A DNA stretch of 25,962 nt from VMCP01 sp965655465 (GTDB taxonomy: Bacteria > Bacteroidota > Bacteroidia > NS11-12g > UBA955), in assembly GCA_965655465.1 (NCBI GenBank), contig CBFHGY010000023.1, positions 1 to 25,962 on the forward strand, read 5' to 3'. Both the position numbers and the translations under genes were made by a program. Shown piece by piece: positions 9,175 to 17,606 of the stretch. The notes under the pieces were generated by a model. It had not been told where the DNA came from. It did no database searches and saw only the letters and a list, made by a program, of their open reading frames with translations. Position 1 is the first letter of the stretch, and each line of letters opens with the position of its first letter.

Positions 9175-10131
9175 TTAATTTTTTCTTGAAATCGCTCTTT
9201 CAGCAGCTGCTGTAATGTCTTGGGCATCCAAACCGTATTTTACCAGTAATTGATCTGGAGTTCCACTTTCTCCAAAGGAATCATTTACAGCAACCATTTC
9301 CAAAGGTGTTGGTAAGGTGCGCGCCAACAATTGCGCAATCGAATCTCCCATTCCTCCATTCATTTGATGTTCTTCTGCCGTAACCACACAACCTGTTTTC
9401 TTGGCTGATGCAATTACCGCATCTATATCTAGTGGTTTAATCGTGTGAATATTGATAATCTCTGCCGAAATGCCTTTTTCGGCCAATTGATGACCCGCTT
9501 GAATGGCTTTCCAAACTAGGTGACCGGTAGCAAAAATACTTACATCGGTTCCTTCACTTAACATCAAAGCCTTACCAATAATAAAGGGAGTATCTTCAGA
9601 AATAAATACCGGCCATTTGGGTCTTCCAAAACGCAAGTACACGGGACCGTAATGTTTAGCAATTGCTATAGTTGCGGCTTTTGTTTGATTATAGTCGCAA
9701 GGATTAATTACCACCATTCCTGGCAACATTTTCATCAAGCCGATATCCTCTAATATTTGGTGGGTTGCACCATCTTCCCCAAGGGTTAAACCCGCATGGG
9801 ATGCACAAATTTTAACATTGGCATGGCTGTAAGCAATACTCTGGCGAATTTGGTCGTAAACGCGGCCCGTTGAGAAATTGGCAAAGGTTCCAGTAAAAGG
9901 AATTTTACCTCCTAAGGCCATACCTGCTGCAACACCCATCATATTTGCTTCCATGATTCCCGCTTGAAAAAAGCGATCTGGAAATTCATCCTTAAACAAA
10001 TTCATCACCAGCGATCCCGTTAAGTCAGCGCACATGGCAACTACTCGTGGATCTTGTTTCCCGATTTCTAATAAACCGGCGCCAAAGCCGCTGCGCGTGT
10101 CTTTGTTGTCCAATATTTCAAAAGATTTCAT
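9175..10131 (-). CDS. Transketolase, C-terminal (pyrimidine-binding) subunit
   Basis: This 318-residue protein is the second half of a split transketolase, the thiamine-diphosphate enzyme of the non-oxidative pentose phosphate pathway that moves two-carbon ketol units between sugar phosphates. The catalytic glutamate that activates the thiamine ring is Glu61 in FQAGIMEANM. The loop SHAGLTLGEDGATHQ (111-125) is diagnostic. The C-terminal third is the transketolase C domain (GHLVWKAIQAGHQLAEKG...). The active enzyme should need the N-half encoded at 11521-12369. The two halves are separated here by a vWA gene, with gaps of 5 and 10 bp, so co-expression is still likely. A DXP-synthase-like or other split thiamine enzyme is less likely given the sequence. 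The start is the ATG at 10131. Confidence 0.93.
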   Translation of the reverse strand: MKSFEILDNKDTRSGFGAGLLEIGKQDPRVVAMCADLTGSLVMNLFKDEFPDRFFQAGIMEANMMGVAAGMALGGKIPFTGTFANFSTGRVYDQIRQSIAYSHANVKICASHAGLTLGEDGATHQILEDIGLMKMLPGMVVINPCDYNQTKAATIAIAKHYGPVYLRFGRPKWPVFISEDTPFIIGKALMLSEGTDVSIFATGHLVWKAIQAGHQLAEKGISAEIINIHTIKPLDIDAVIASAKKTGCVVTAEEHQMNGGMGDSIAQLLARTLPTPLEMVAVNDSFGESGTPDQLLVKYGLDAQDITAAAERAISRKN

Positions 10132-10136
10132 AAATT

Positions 10137-11510
10137 TTATAATGCAATCGTCGTGTTGATTCCGCTAGATATGGTAAAAGATAATTTTTTCGTGTATAAG
10201 GTTCTGGTTTCGCTCTTTAATCGATAAACCACTGTATAGGTGCCTGGTTGCATAATCATTTCATGCCTGCCGGCAACAGAAGGGATATCCTTGACCCATA
10301 CCATTTTACCATCGATTTCGGTAAAAATAGAGCCTGACAAATCGCGACCTGTTTTCATTGTGAGCATTCCAGGCGAAGGTATATCGATGTATCTTGTTTT
10401 ATTCTGAGATATAATAATATTTTTAAAGGTCAATCTGGGAGTACTTAAAATTTCGATATCGTAAGAGCCGGTAATGTATTTTTGAGTTGTATTAAAGGGC
10501 TGATTATGCACCGTTTCCATATTACCCGAGCGGCGAACAATTGCTTGCAATTCTTTATAATTTGTAATACCCCCTATTTTCAATTGTAAATCACCCCTTG
10601 GGGTAGAAACTGCCATCGTATTGTGTTTCCCTGGTATTACTTCAAAATTCTTTTTAGTCACTGGGGGAAGTGAATGAACCACTAAATCGTAATGGCGTAA
10701 AGGATCTAAATATAGTGTATCGGGTATTGCTTTGCCATTCATCGTATGCACAAGATGTTCAACCAACGCCCCATTATCGGAATCATACAAACTGATGGGA
10801 ACATCGGTTTCTGTTGGTCTGCCTTGATCATCGAGCAAGTTTATTTGAACCGATGTATTGTTCAATACTTGCTTTACGATTACGCCAATAATTTTATTAA
10901 ATTGTTCAATATCTTCAGCATTATGATAGGTTCCTGCACAAGAATAATTCTTACGGAATGAAAGGGCATCGGTTCCCATTCCAACAATGAATGGTTTTAA
11001 AATAATTCCTTTTTTCTGTAACAATGTGCTTACTTCACAGGGATCTCCCGGACATTCTTCTACCCCATCTGTGATAATAATGATTACATTTCTTGCCGTT
11101 TTATCTTGTGGAAAATCCATTTCCGTAGCCAACAAAGACTGCGTGATGGAGGTAAAACCCAAAGGTTTTAATGTTCTTAAACGCGCTCGAAATTGTTTGT
11201 GGTTGAAAGGTGAAAAGGGAACTTCCAGCTTCGTGTCATTGCAATCTCTGAAAGAATTGGGTTTGTTATGTCCAAACACCCTCAGTCCTATTTCTACGTC
11301 TTTTACTTGACGCAATGAATCGGCCATATTGGAAAGTAATGTAACGGCAACGGCCCACCTATTAGCGTCTTCCATTTCCGCCAACATACTTCCACTGGCA
11401 TCTAAAAGAAAAAGTATGCGTGTTTTTCTGCCTTCAAAGGCATTAATCATTTGCGCTTGTGTGTTTTGATATCCCCACAAGAAAATTAAAAAAAACGCAA
11501 TCTTCTTCAT
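10137..11510 (-). CDS. Secreted von Willebrand factor A domain protein between the transketolase halves
   Basis: The 457-residue product begins with a signal peptide (MKKIAFFLIFLWGYQNTQAQ), so it is exported. Residues about 30-215 form a von Willebrand A domain with an intact metal-ion-dependent adhesion site: DASGS at 37-41, Thr120, and Asp148 in ITDGVEE. Cysteines at 90, 153, 158 and 191 could form disulfides. Residues about 218-457 appear to be three tandem beta-sandwich-like modules of roughly 80 residues; the last two (about 304-376 and 379-457) share a pattern of a Gly-Asp/Met start, a Gly-Ser/Thr-Tyr core and a closing ISxxxxT(R/T)I. The function is probably binding or assembly in the envelope, with the ligand unknown. 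It lies 10 bp after the transketolase N-half and 5 bp before the C-half, in an operon of cytoplasmic enzymes, which is unexpected for an exported protein. Confidence 0.88.
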   Translation of the reverse strand: MKKIAFFLIFLWGYQNTQAQMINAFEGRKTRILFLLDASGSMLAEMEDANRWAVAVTLLSNMADSLRQVKDVEIGLRVFGHNKPNSFRDCNDTKLEVPFSPFNHKQFRARLRTLKPLGFTSITQSLLATEMDFPQDKTARNVIIIITDGVEECPGDPCEVSTLLQKKGIILKPFIVGMGTDALSFRKNYSCAGTYHNAEDIEQFNKIIGVIVKQVLNNTSVQINLLDDQGRPTETDVPISLYDSDNGALVEHLVHTMNGKAIPDTLYLDPLRHYDLVVHSLPPVTKKNFEVIPGKHNTMAVSTPRGDLQLKIGGITNYKELQAIVRRSGNMETVHNQPFNTTQKYITGSYDIEILSTPRLTFKNIIISQNKTRYIDIPSPGMLTMKTGRDLSGSIFTEIDGKMVWVKDIPSVAGRHEMIMQPGTYTVVYRLKSETRTLYTKKLSFTISSGINTTIAL

Positions 11511-11520
11511 GTTAATGGTA

Positions 11521-12369
11521 TTAATAATCGCCTAAATGCGTCTCAGGAAGTTGTGCCAGCGCTTTTGCTAATTGCTCATCGTTGGGGGCTTTACCATGCC
11601 AAGCATGCGAACCCATCATAAAATCTACTCCTTGACCCATTTCTGTTTTCATGATAATAACTACGGGTTTCCCGCAACCCAATTGACCTTTGGCTTGTGG
11701 CATAATTCGGTGAATGTCATTCCAGTCGTTACCGTCCATTTCGATCGTTAACCAACCAAAAGCTCTGAATTTACTTACCAATTCGGTAATACCCATTACA
11801 TCTGCGGTACTTCCATCGATTTGTTGCTGATTAAAATCTACTGCAACTAAAAGGTTATCAACTTTATTATGTGCCGCGAACATAACGGCTTCCCAAATTT
11901 GACCCTCTTGCAATTCCCCGTCACCGGTAAGGGCATATACGGTATGCGAATCGCCATCTAATTTCTTTTGCATGGCAAAACCAATAGCCACACTCAAACC
12001 TTGTCCTAGAGACCCGGTAGCTACGCGAACACCCGGCAAGCCTTCATGCGTAGTAGGGTGCCCCTGTAAGCGGGTATTAAGTTTACGAAAGGTTGCCAAT
12101 TCTTCAACTGGAAAATAGCCAGAACGGGCTAAAACACTGTAAAAAACAGGAGAAATATGACCGTTGCTCATGATAAACACATCTTCGTTATTTCCATTTG
12201 CTTGGAAGTTTTCAGATTGGTGTTCCATGTAATGAAAATACAAAGCAGTTAGGTAGTCTGCGCAACCCAATGAGCCCCCTGGGTGACCGCTGTTAACAGC
12301 ATGAACCATTCGCAGTATATCGCGGCGCACTTGACGTGCAATTTCGGGTAAATTGTTTATGTTCGACAT
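11521..12369 (-). CDS. Transketolase, N-terminal (diphosphate-binding) subunit
   Basis: The 282 residues are the first half of a split transketolase. SGHPGGSLG (27-35) and the thiamine-diphosphate signature GDGE at 149-152 with Asn180 in DFNQQQ about 30 residues later bind the magnesium and diphosphate. HGKAP near the C-terminus (in GSHAWHGKAP) is also typical. It should assemble with the C-half encoded at 9175-10131 to make a heterotetrameric enzyme. The ATG at 12369 starts MSNINNLPEIA. A TAACTTTG box sits 7 bp upstream, so the gene may have its own promoter as well as read-through from the mpl-like gene 30 bp upstream. Confidence 0.94.
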   Translation of the reverse strand: MSNINNLPEIARQVRRDILRMVHAVNSGHPGGSLGCADYLTALYFHYMEHQSENFQANGNNEDVFIMSNGHISPVFYSVLARSGYFPVEELATFRKLNTRLQGHPTTHEGLPGVRVATGSLGQGLSVAIGFAMQKKLDGDSHTVYALTGDGELQEGQIWEAVMFAAHNKVDNLLVAVDFNQQQIDGSTADVMGITELVSKFRAFGWLTIEMDGNDWNDIHRIMPQAKGQLGCGKPVVIIMKTEMGQGVDFMMGSHAWHGKAPNDEQLAKALAQLPETHLGDY

Positions 12370-12376
12370 AAAGGTG

Positions 12377-12384
12377 CAAAGTTA
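12377..12384 (-). promoter_or_regulatory. -7 box TAACTTTG upstream of the transketolase N-half
   Basis: Read on the minus strand the sequence is TAACTTTGCACCTTT followed by the ATG. It matches the TAnnTTTG consensus and predicts a leader of only about 4 nt. No -33 TTG at the usual distance is visible (the nearest is about 35 nt away), so this is a partial match. It would allow internal initiation within the operon. Confidence 0.45.
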
Positions 12385-12399
12385 AGGGTTTCGTTTTTA

Positions 12400-13734
12400 T
12401 TAAACGATTTTTAGCCCCCCAAAATTGCCTGAGCTCATCCAGAGGGATACCCAATTTTCATTTTGGGATTTTGCGGTGGTTCTGAATTCCAACAATGCCT
12501 CTTCAAGAACCTCTAAATTATTAAATAAACGAACATTGCCCAAGCGCTCTTGGATTACCTCAGCAGGAGGTACGGGCATCTTTTTTAATTCAAAAACATG
12601 TGGATCGTATAAGACCCAAGCCTCTTCGGCAACGTCGAATAATCCTTTATAAGATTCCATAAATTCAGGTTGTAAACTCGAATAGGTATGCAATTCAAAA
12701 ACTGATAGCAGTTTACGCTCAGGAAACTGAGACCTCACTGCAGAAATTGTAGCCGCTGCTTTAGATGGTGCGTGTGCAAAATCCCTGAAAATGATCTCTG
12801 CTCCCTCTTTTTGAATACATTCCAATCTTTTTGAAGTTCCAGGAAAATCTGCTAAATGTTTCCAAGCCTGTGATTCAGGAATTCCTAATTGCATGGCCAA
12901 TGCCACTACTCCAGCGGCATTTTCAATATTATGCGCACCGAAAAAAGGAACCCAAATCGAATCGGAATTCTTTCCGTGCACCCTTGTTCCAGAATTACTG
13001 CGTTCATGTAAAGGCGCCTCATACCCTATTGCATGGGGATGTTTGGCACACATCCGAATTAATTCGGTATCCTTACTATAATACAAACAAGCTTTTGTAA
13101 CGGTTGCGATAAATTGCTCAAAAGTATCAAAGTAGGAATTTAACGTAGGAAACACATTTATGTGATCCCAAGCCACCCCTGTAATTAATGCAAAATGGGG
13201 TGCGTAATGTAAAAATTTAGAACGCAAGTCTATTGGGGAACTCAAATATTCATCGCCCTCGATTACCATAATAGGGGCATTGGTAAGTCGTACCATGCGA
13301 TCATACCCATTAATGATAGAACCCACCAAATAATCAAATTCTTTACCTTCTTTTTGCAGGATATGCATCAACATGGCCGTGCAGGTCGTTTTTCCATGAC
13401 TTCCAGCCAAAACAACCCGGATTTTATTTTGAGCATGTTCTCGAATAAATGCGGGAAATGAAAAAATGGGCACACCCAATTTTTGCGCTTTTTGCAACTC
13501 TGGATTATCGAGTTTGGCATGCATTCCTAAGATTACCCCATCTAAATGAGAACCAATTTTTTCAGGGAACCACCCAAATTGGGGCGGACATAAACCTGCC
13601 TGTTCCAATCGGGAAAAAGCCGGTTCGAAAATTTCATCGTCGCTACCGCTAATTTCATGCCCTAATGCACGAAGTTCTAGGGCTAAATTGTGCATCACTG
13701 CCCCCCCTATTGCAATAAAATGATATTGACTCAC
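12400..13734 (-). CDS. mpl: Mpl-type murein tripeptide ligase (UDP-MurNAc:L-Ala-gamma-D-Glu-meso-DAP ligase)
   Basis: Mpl joins recycled murein tripeptide to UDP-N-acetylmuramic acid in the cytoplasm, bypassing MurC, MurD and MurE. The 444 residues match the family length (about 450). The N-terminal UDP-binding domain starts directly with YHFIAIGG; the ATP loop is GSHGKTT at 111-117. The central motifs IEGDEYLSSPIDLRSKF and AWDHINVFPT are the Mpl variants of the Mur ligase carbamylated-Lys/His region, and PGTSKRLE opens the C-terminal domain. The start is a GTG at 13734; no ATG is available before the conserved GG motif. MurC is the main alternative, but the EGDEY..PIDLRSKF pattern favours Mpl. 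It is the first gene of the minus-strand block and is divergent from etfB across 85 bp. Confidence 0.88.
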   Translation of the reverse strand: MSQYHFIAIGGAVMHNLALELRALGHEISGSDDEIFEPAFSRLEQAGLCPPQFGWFPEKIGSHLDGVILGMHAKLDNPELQKAQKLGVPIFSFPAFIREHAQNKIRVVLAGSHGKTTCTAMLMHILQKEGKEFDYLVGSIINGYDRMVRLTNAPIMVIEGDEYLSSPIDLRSKFLHYAPHFALITGVAWDHINVFPTLNSYFDTFEQFIATVTKACLYYSKDTELIRMCAKHPHAIGYEAPLHERSNSGTRVHGKNSDSIWVPFFGAHNIENAAGVVALAMQLGIPESQAWKHLADFPGTSKRLECIQKEGAEIIFRDFAHAPSKAAATISAVRSQFPERKLLSVFELHTYSSLQPEFMESYKGLFDVAEEAWVLYDPHVFELKKMPVPPAEVIQERLGNVRLFNNLEVLEEALLEFRTTAKSQNENWVSLWMSSGNFGGLKIV

Positions 13735-13790
13735 TGCACGAAACTACGAATACCCAACAAATGCATAACAAAAATTGTGCATATTTTTTG

Positions 13791-13798
13791 TAGTTTTG
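13791..13798 (+). promoter_or_regulatory. -7 box TAGTTTTG upstream of etfB
   Basis: TAGTTTTG matches TAnnTTTG. It predicts a start near 13802 and an 18-nt leader that contains AGGAA (13811-13815), a plausible ribosome-binding site five bases before the etfB ATG. No -33 TTG lies at the expected distance (one at 13775-13777 is only 13 bp away), so the call rests on the -7 match and position. Confidence 0.5.
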
Positions 13799-13819
13799 CG
13801 GTTAAATCTTAGGAACGCA

Positions 13820-14551
13820 ATGAAAGTATTGGTTTGCATGAGTGTCGTTCCGGACACCACCACGAAAATCGCCTTCACGGAAAATAATACCCAATTCAAT
13901 AAAGAAGGGGTTCAATTTATCATCAATCCTTACGATGAACTTGCCATAACACGCGGATTAGAATTGGCCGAAGCCAATTCTGGCAGTGTAACGGTTGTTC
14001 ACGTGGGTCCTGCTGAAAATGAGGCCAGTATTCGTAAAGCCCTTAGTATGGGGGTGAACGAAGCAATACGCATCGATGCACCTGCTCACGATGCACAATA
14101 TGTTGCCGAACAAATTGCGGCAATTGCACAAGGTTATGACCTTATCCTTACCGGTAGAGAAAGCATCGATTATAACGGAGGAGCTGTTTGTGGATTGTTA
14201 GGAGCCATATTGAATATTCCTTCAGTAAATGTGGTAACTGAAATCAACTACCAAGACGGAACGTTTAGTTTTACCCGTGATATCGATGGAGGTCGTGAAA
14301 TGTTAGGCTGCAAAGGTCCTGTTGTGGCTTCTGCTCAAAAGGATCTATGTGAGCCTCGTATTCCAAACATGCGCGGAATTATGGCAGCACGCACCAAGCC
14401 CCTACAAGTTTTAGCTCCTCAAGATACCCAGATTGCAAGCACCTATGCGTCTTACGAATCTCCCGCTGCCAAAAGTGGTGTTAAGCTAATCGACGCTCAA
14501 AATGCAGGTCAACTCATCGATATTTTACGTAACGAACTCAAAGTAATCTAA
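13820..14551 (+). CDS. etfB: Electron transfer flavoprotein, beta subunit
   Basis: EtfB is the AMP-binding subunit of the soluble heterodimer that carries electrons from acyl-CoA dehydrogenases and related flavoenzymes to the respiratory chain. The ATG at 13820 gives 243 residues, beginning MKVLVCMSVVPDTTTKI, the standard family start; a TTG at 13775 in frame is rejected because it precedes the promoter box. The segment ESIDYNGGAVCGLLGA (the family GR.S.D...G....LA motif) and IDGGREMLGCKGPVV are characteristic. It lies 2 bp upstream of etfA, as is usual. It opens a five-gene operon and has a likely promoter and AGGAA ribosome-binding site in the divergent intergenic region. Confidence 0.95.
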   Translation: MKVLVCMSVVPDTTTKIAFTENNTQFNKEGVQFIINPYDELAITRGLELAEANSGSVTVVHVGPAENEASIRKALSMGVNEAIRIDAPAHDAQYVAEQIAAIAQGYDLILTGRESIDYNGGAVCGLLGAILNIPSVNVVTEINYQDGTFSFTRDIDGGREMLGCKGPVVASAQKDLCEPRIPNMRGIMAARTKPLQVLAPQDTQIASTYASYESPAAKSGVKLIDAQNAGQLIDILRNELKVI

Positions 14552-14553
14552 TT

Positions 14554-15495
14554 ATGTCAGTAATTGTTTTTGCCGAAATTGATAATCAACAATATAAAAA
14601 ATCTTCCCTAGAAGCCATTTCTTACGGAAAAAAAGTTGCTCAAACTTTAGGACTTTCTTGTATCGCATTGAGTTTAGAAACTTTGAGCGATATCGATTCC
14701 TTAGGAAAATACGGTGCCGATCGCGTAATTAGTCTTGCCAATAATGCAGCATTTACAAGCGATTCAATTGCAAATCAAATCGGCGATGCATGTAAATCGC
14801 TAAATGCACAAGTAGTAATAATTTCCAATTCTTATACCGGAAAATCATTGGCTCCTCGCATTGCGGTAAATTTAAATGCTTCCCTAGCCACCAATGTTAT
14901 TTCTTTGCCTGATACCGCTGCTGGATTTAAAGTTAAACGTGGGGTATTTTCAGGAAAGGCATTTGCATATACCGATTTGACCAAGACGGTAAAAGTACTT
15001 GCATTAACCCCGAATACGTTTGATATCGATGCTACAGGTTCTTCGGTTAGTGCCGAAACCTTATCGGTAACCCCAACTTCCTCCGCCATTACCATAAACA
15101 ATTCCGACAAGGAAACAGGAAAAGTTCCCCTCACAGAAGCGGAAATAGTGGTTTCAGCTGGACGTGGAATGAAAGGACCCGAAAACTGGAATTTGGTAGA
15201 AGAATTAGCTGACTTGATGGGAGCTGCTACTGCGTGTTCAAAACCTGTGAGTGATATGGGTTGGAGACCACATGCGGAGCACGTTGGCCAAACGGGGATT
15301 ACCATTAAGCCCAATTTATACGTTGCCATCGGAATTTCTGGAGCGATTCAACATTTAGCAGGAGTAAGTTCAAGTAAAACCATCGTTGCCATTAACAAAG
15401 ATCCAGAAGCTCCTTTCTTCAAGGCCGCAGATTATGGCATTGTCGGTGATGCGTTTGAAGTCATTCCTCAACTTATCGCAGCCCTAAAAAATTAA
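14554..15495 (+). CDS. etfA: Electron transfer flavoprotein, alpha subunit
   Basis: EtfA carries most of the FAD-binding domain of the electron transfer flavoprotein. The protein has 313 residues, normal for the family. The C-terminal FAD domain shows SAGRG (201-205), RPHAEHVGQTG (238-248, containing the conserved Arg and QTG), GISGAIQH (260-267) and AINKDPEAPFF (279-289). The N-terminal domain (1-185) is the less conserved part that packs against EtfB. It begins 2 bp after etfB and ends 1 bp before the next gene, so the two subunits will be made in equal amounts. No anomaly is seen. Confidence 0.96.
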   Translation: MSVIVFAEIDNQQYKKSSLEAISYGKKVAQTLGLSCIALSLETLSDIDSLGKYGADRVISLANNAAFTSDSIANQIGDACKSLNAQVVIISNSYTGKSLAPRIAVNLNASLATNVISLPDTAAGFKVKRGVFSGKAFAYTDLTKTVKVLALTPNTFDIDATGSSVSAETLSVTPTSSAITINNSDKETGKVPLTEAEIVVSAGRGMKGPENWNLVEELADLMGAATACSKPVSDMGWRPHAEHVGQTGITIKPNLYVAIGISGAIQHLAGVSSSKTIVAINKDPEAPFFKAADYGIVGDAFEVIPQLIAALKN

Positions 15496-15496
15496 T

Positions 15497-16105
15497 ATGT
15501 CGCGCAAGGTTGAAGTCTTTATCAAGAATATATTGCCTGCCCATTCCGATAAGGCTTATACGGTGGTATTGCACAACCCTGTTTCGAAAGTTCAATTGCC
15601 CGTTTTAATCGGTGCCATTGAAGCACAGTCTATAGCAATGGAAATGGAAGGGTTGGAAGCATCCAGACCCCTTACCCATGATTTATACGTAAATACCCTC
15701 AAAATTTTCAACATCGGCATTACCGAGGTTATCGTTGAGAAACTCTCTGAGGGTATTTACTACTCCCGCATTTATTTCAAAAGCGACTCACACCAACTTA
15801 ATATCGATTCACGCACTTCAGATGCGATTGCCTTAGCGGTGAAATTTAAAGCTCCCATTTATGTACTACAAGAAATTATCGACGAGGCCGGTTATACCGA
15901 AGATCCCAGTGTCGATGATTTATTGGTCCCTGGGCGCGTTAATGAGGAGGTATTCTTTCCTCAAGAGGTCATTATTGACGAACCCATTCCTTTTGCTGAA
16001 TTTGACGATGAAGAGCTGAATGATTTACTTCAAGAAGCCATTGCCGTTGAAGATTACGTAAAAGCCGCCCGTATCCGAGATGAAATCTCTAAAAGAAACC
16101 GATAA
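15497..16105 (+). CDS. Bifunctional nuclease (DUF151) family protein with C-terminal UVR motif
   Basis: The 202 residues comprise a BFN/DUF151 domain (about 1-130), with the typical LPVLIGAIEAQSIAMEME and (S)RTSDAIALAVKFKAPIYV segments, and a C-terminal UVR-type helical hairpin (about 170-202: DLLQEAIAVEDYVKAARIRDEI), a motif known from UvrB/UvrC and Clp adaptors. A plant member of the family was described as a nuclease on RNA and DNA; for bacterial members the role is not well settled. The gene begins 1 bp after etfA and ends 2 bp before the next gene, so it belongs to the etf operon. To my recollection etfBA followed by this family is a recurring arrangement in Bacteroidota. Confidence 0.87.
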   Translation: MSRKVEVFIKNILPAHSDKAYTVVLHNPVSKVQLPVLIGAIEAQSIAMEMEGLEASRPLTHDLYVNTLKIFNIGITEVIVEKLSEGIYYSRIYFKSDSHQLNIDSRTSDAIALAVKFKAPIYVLQEIIDEAGYTEDPSVDDLLVPGRVNEEVFFPQEVIIDEPIPFAEFDDEELNDLLQEAIAVEDYVKAARIRDEISKRNR

Positions 16106-16107
16106 AT

Positions 16108-16773
16108 ATGGTTTTGGGAGGTTTTTTTACTTTAATACTGCTTTTTAGGTTTGGTTCGCTGCCCGTAGGACTGGCACTAATAGTACTTCCGACTAGTATT
16201 GTTGTACAAAATTGGCAGGATAATTATCCTTACTACGAAGATGGTGAATCGTATGACTCCGAAGCTATTGAAGCCATTGAAGTCACTGAAGAAACAGAAA
16301 GGTTAGATTACGAAACAGTCCCTTTCGATGTTGCCCCTCCCCAGCCTGTAGACACCGTAATTTACAGCCCGAGTGTGGAAATCGATGCGGTTGAAGTTTC
16401 AGAACCACTTCCACTACAAATTCAAGGTATAACCCTGTCTGAAATTGCGGGGACCTGGATTTATTCCGATATTCTTAAAAACGGGGTCAGCGTAGCACAA
16501 ATGCAAGCTACCGATACCTTGGCTTTATTTATGAATAAGGAGTTCCAATACGATATTGAAGCACTCAGCAAACATAAGAAAGGGACTTACGAACTCATAG
16601 AAAAAGAAGGAATTTCTCAATATGCCCTAGTATTTTATTATCGGTCAATCTTGAGTAATGAAATATTAGAGGTACGTACTTTCGACATTGAATACCTCAC
16701 AGAGAGGGAAATGCGTATCTCTGAAGGTCCACTCCAATTTATATTTGAAAAGAAAATCACGGTAAGAAAATGA
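16108..16773 (+). CDS. Membrane-anchored protein with a lipocalin-like domain, function unknown
   Basis: The 221-residue protein has a hydrophobic N-terminus (about residues 4-33, interrupted by Arg14) that would anchor it in the membrane or act as an uncleaved signal. A linker rich in Glu and Asp follows (about 40-75). Residues about 108-221 look like a small beta-barrel domain: GTW at 115-117 is the lipocalin-type GxW motif, followed by alternating strands (TDTLALFM, GTYELIE, QYALVFYYR, REMRISE, QFIFEKK). Proteins of this lipocalin-like type are common and mostly unassigned in Bacteroidota. It starts 2 bp after the nuclease-family gene and overlaps the following aminotransferase by 4 bp (ATGA), so translation is coupled. 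I do not assign a function. Confidence 0.7.
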   Translation: MVLGGFFTLILLFRFGSLPVGLALIVLPTSIVVQNWQDNYPYYEDGESYDSEAIEAIEVTEETERLDYETVPFDVAPPQPVDTVIYSPSVEIDAVEVSEPLPLQIQGITLSEIAGTWIYSDILKNGVSVAQMQATDTLALFMNKEFQYDIEALSKHKKGTYELIEKEGISQYALVFYYRSILSNEILEVRTFDIEYLTEREMRISEGPLQFIFEKKITVRK

Positions 16774-17606
16774 GCCTAGAAACTACGGTTTATTTTAATG
16801 GAGAATGGCATAATCCTGCCAAAATATCTCCGGGTTTTGATTTCAGATCTCGTATTCATAAATACGGCGATGGGTTTTTCGAAAGCATGAAATATTTCGG
16901 TGGAAACCTTAGGCATGCTCATTACCATACCGAACGCATTCGCAGGGCTTTGATGCTCTTGAAAATGCCGATTTCTGACATTTCTACCGATGAAATCTTT
17001 CAGCTAATCGAAGATCGCGTTAAAGATTTGCATTGGTCGCAAGCACGAGTAAGACTATCCTTTTATCGCGAAGCCGATGGTTTTTATACCCCGTACAATA
17101 GCCGACTCTTGTTTTTTATTGAGATAAAACAATTAGAAACCGAAGGGTATCCCTTAAACGAAACGGGTATCATCCTAGGTAATTACCATGAATTGGTAAA
17201 AAACGAAAATTATCTAAGTCTTCTCAAAACCCAATCTGCACTGCTGTATGTAATGGCTGGTATACACGCGCAAGAAAATGGCTGGAACGATTGTGTCATA
17301 TTTAATCAAGCGGGCAGAGTTTGCGAAACTATTGCGAGCAATATTTTTTGTGTGAATGGCGATTTTATACATACTCCGCCATTATCAGAGCATTGCGTAG
17401 ATGGGGTAATGCGTAAAGTCGTGTTAGATGCCGCTAAAGCCTATGGGTATCAAGTCAGCGAACGACCCATCAGTGAAGTAGAGCTATGTTCTGCATCGGA
17501 AATCTTCCTCACAAATGCCGTTCAAGGATTGCAATGGGTAGGAAATTATATGGGGAAACCGCTTCACAATGGAACCGCAAAGGTGTTGAGTACGCGGATT
17601 TCTTAA
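16770..17606 (+). CDS. Class IV PLP-dependent aminotransferase (PabC/IlvE-like)
   Basis: The 278 residues match the fold-type IV aminotransferase family. Visible motifs are YGDGFFES (32-39), RIRRA (57-60 region), the Schiff-base lysine Lys153 in LLKTQSAL, and Glu186 in VCETIASNIF, which contacts the pyridine nitrogen; SEIFLTNA near the end binds the cofactor phosphate. The family includes 4-amino-4-deoxychorismate lyase (PabC), branched-chain aminotransferase and D-amino-acid aminotransferase. The length and the short C-terminus suit PabC best, which makes p-aminobenzoate for folate, but the substrate cannot be fixed from the motifs. It overlaps the upstream gene by 4 bp and is the last gene of the etf operon. 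The 89-bp gap to the convergent transporter gene shows no clear hairpin. Confidence 0.88.
   Translation: MSLETTVYFNGEWHNPAKISPGFDFRSRIHKYGDGFFESMKYFGGNLRHAHYHTERIRRALMLLKMPISDISTDEIFQLIEDRVKDLHWSQARVRLSFYREADGFYTPYNSRLLFFIEIKQLETEGYPLNETGIILGNYHELVKNENYLSLLKTQSALLYVMAGIHAQENGWNDCVIFNQAGRVCETIASNIFCVNGDFIHTPPLSEHCVDGVMRKVVLDAAKAYGYQVSERPISEVELCSASEIFLTNAVQGLQWVGNYMGKPLHNGTAKVLSTRIS

Noticed and set aside
13732..13820. A strong promoter for the mpl-like gene in the divergent gap
   Set aside because: On the minus strand only TAGTTTCG (13746-13739) approaches the -7 consensus and no -33 element is in place, so I do not list it.
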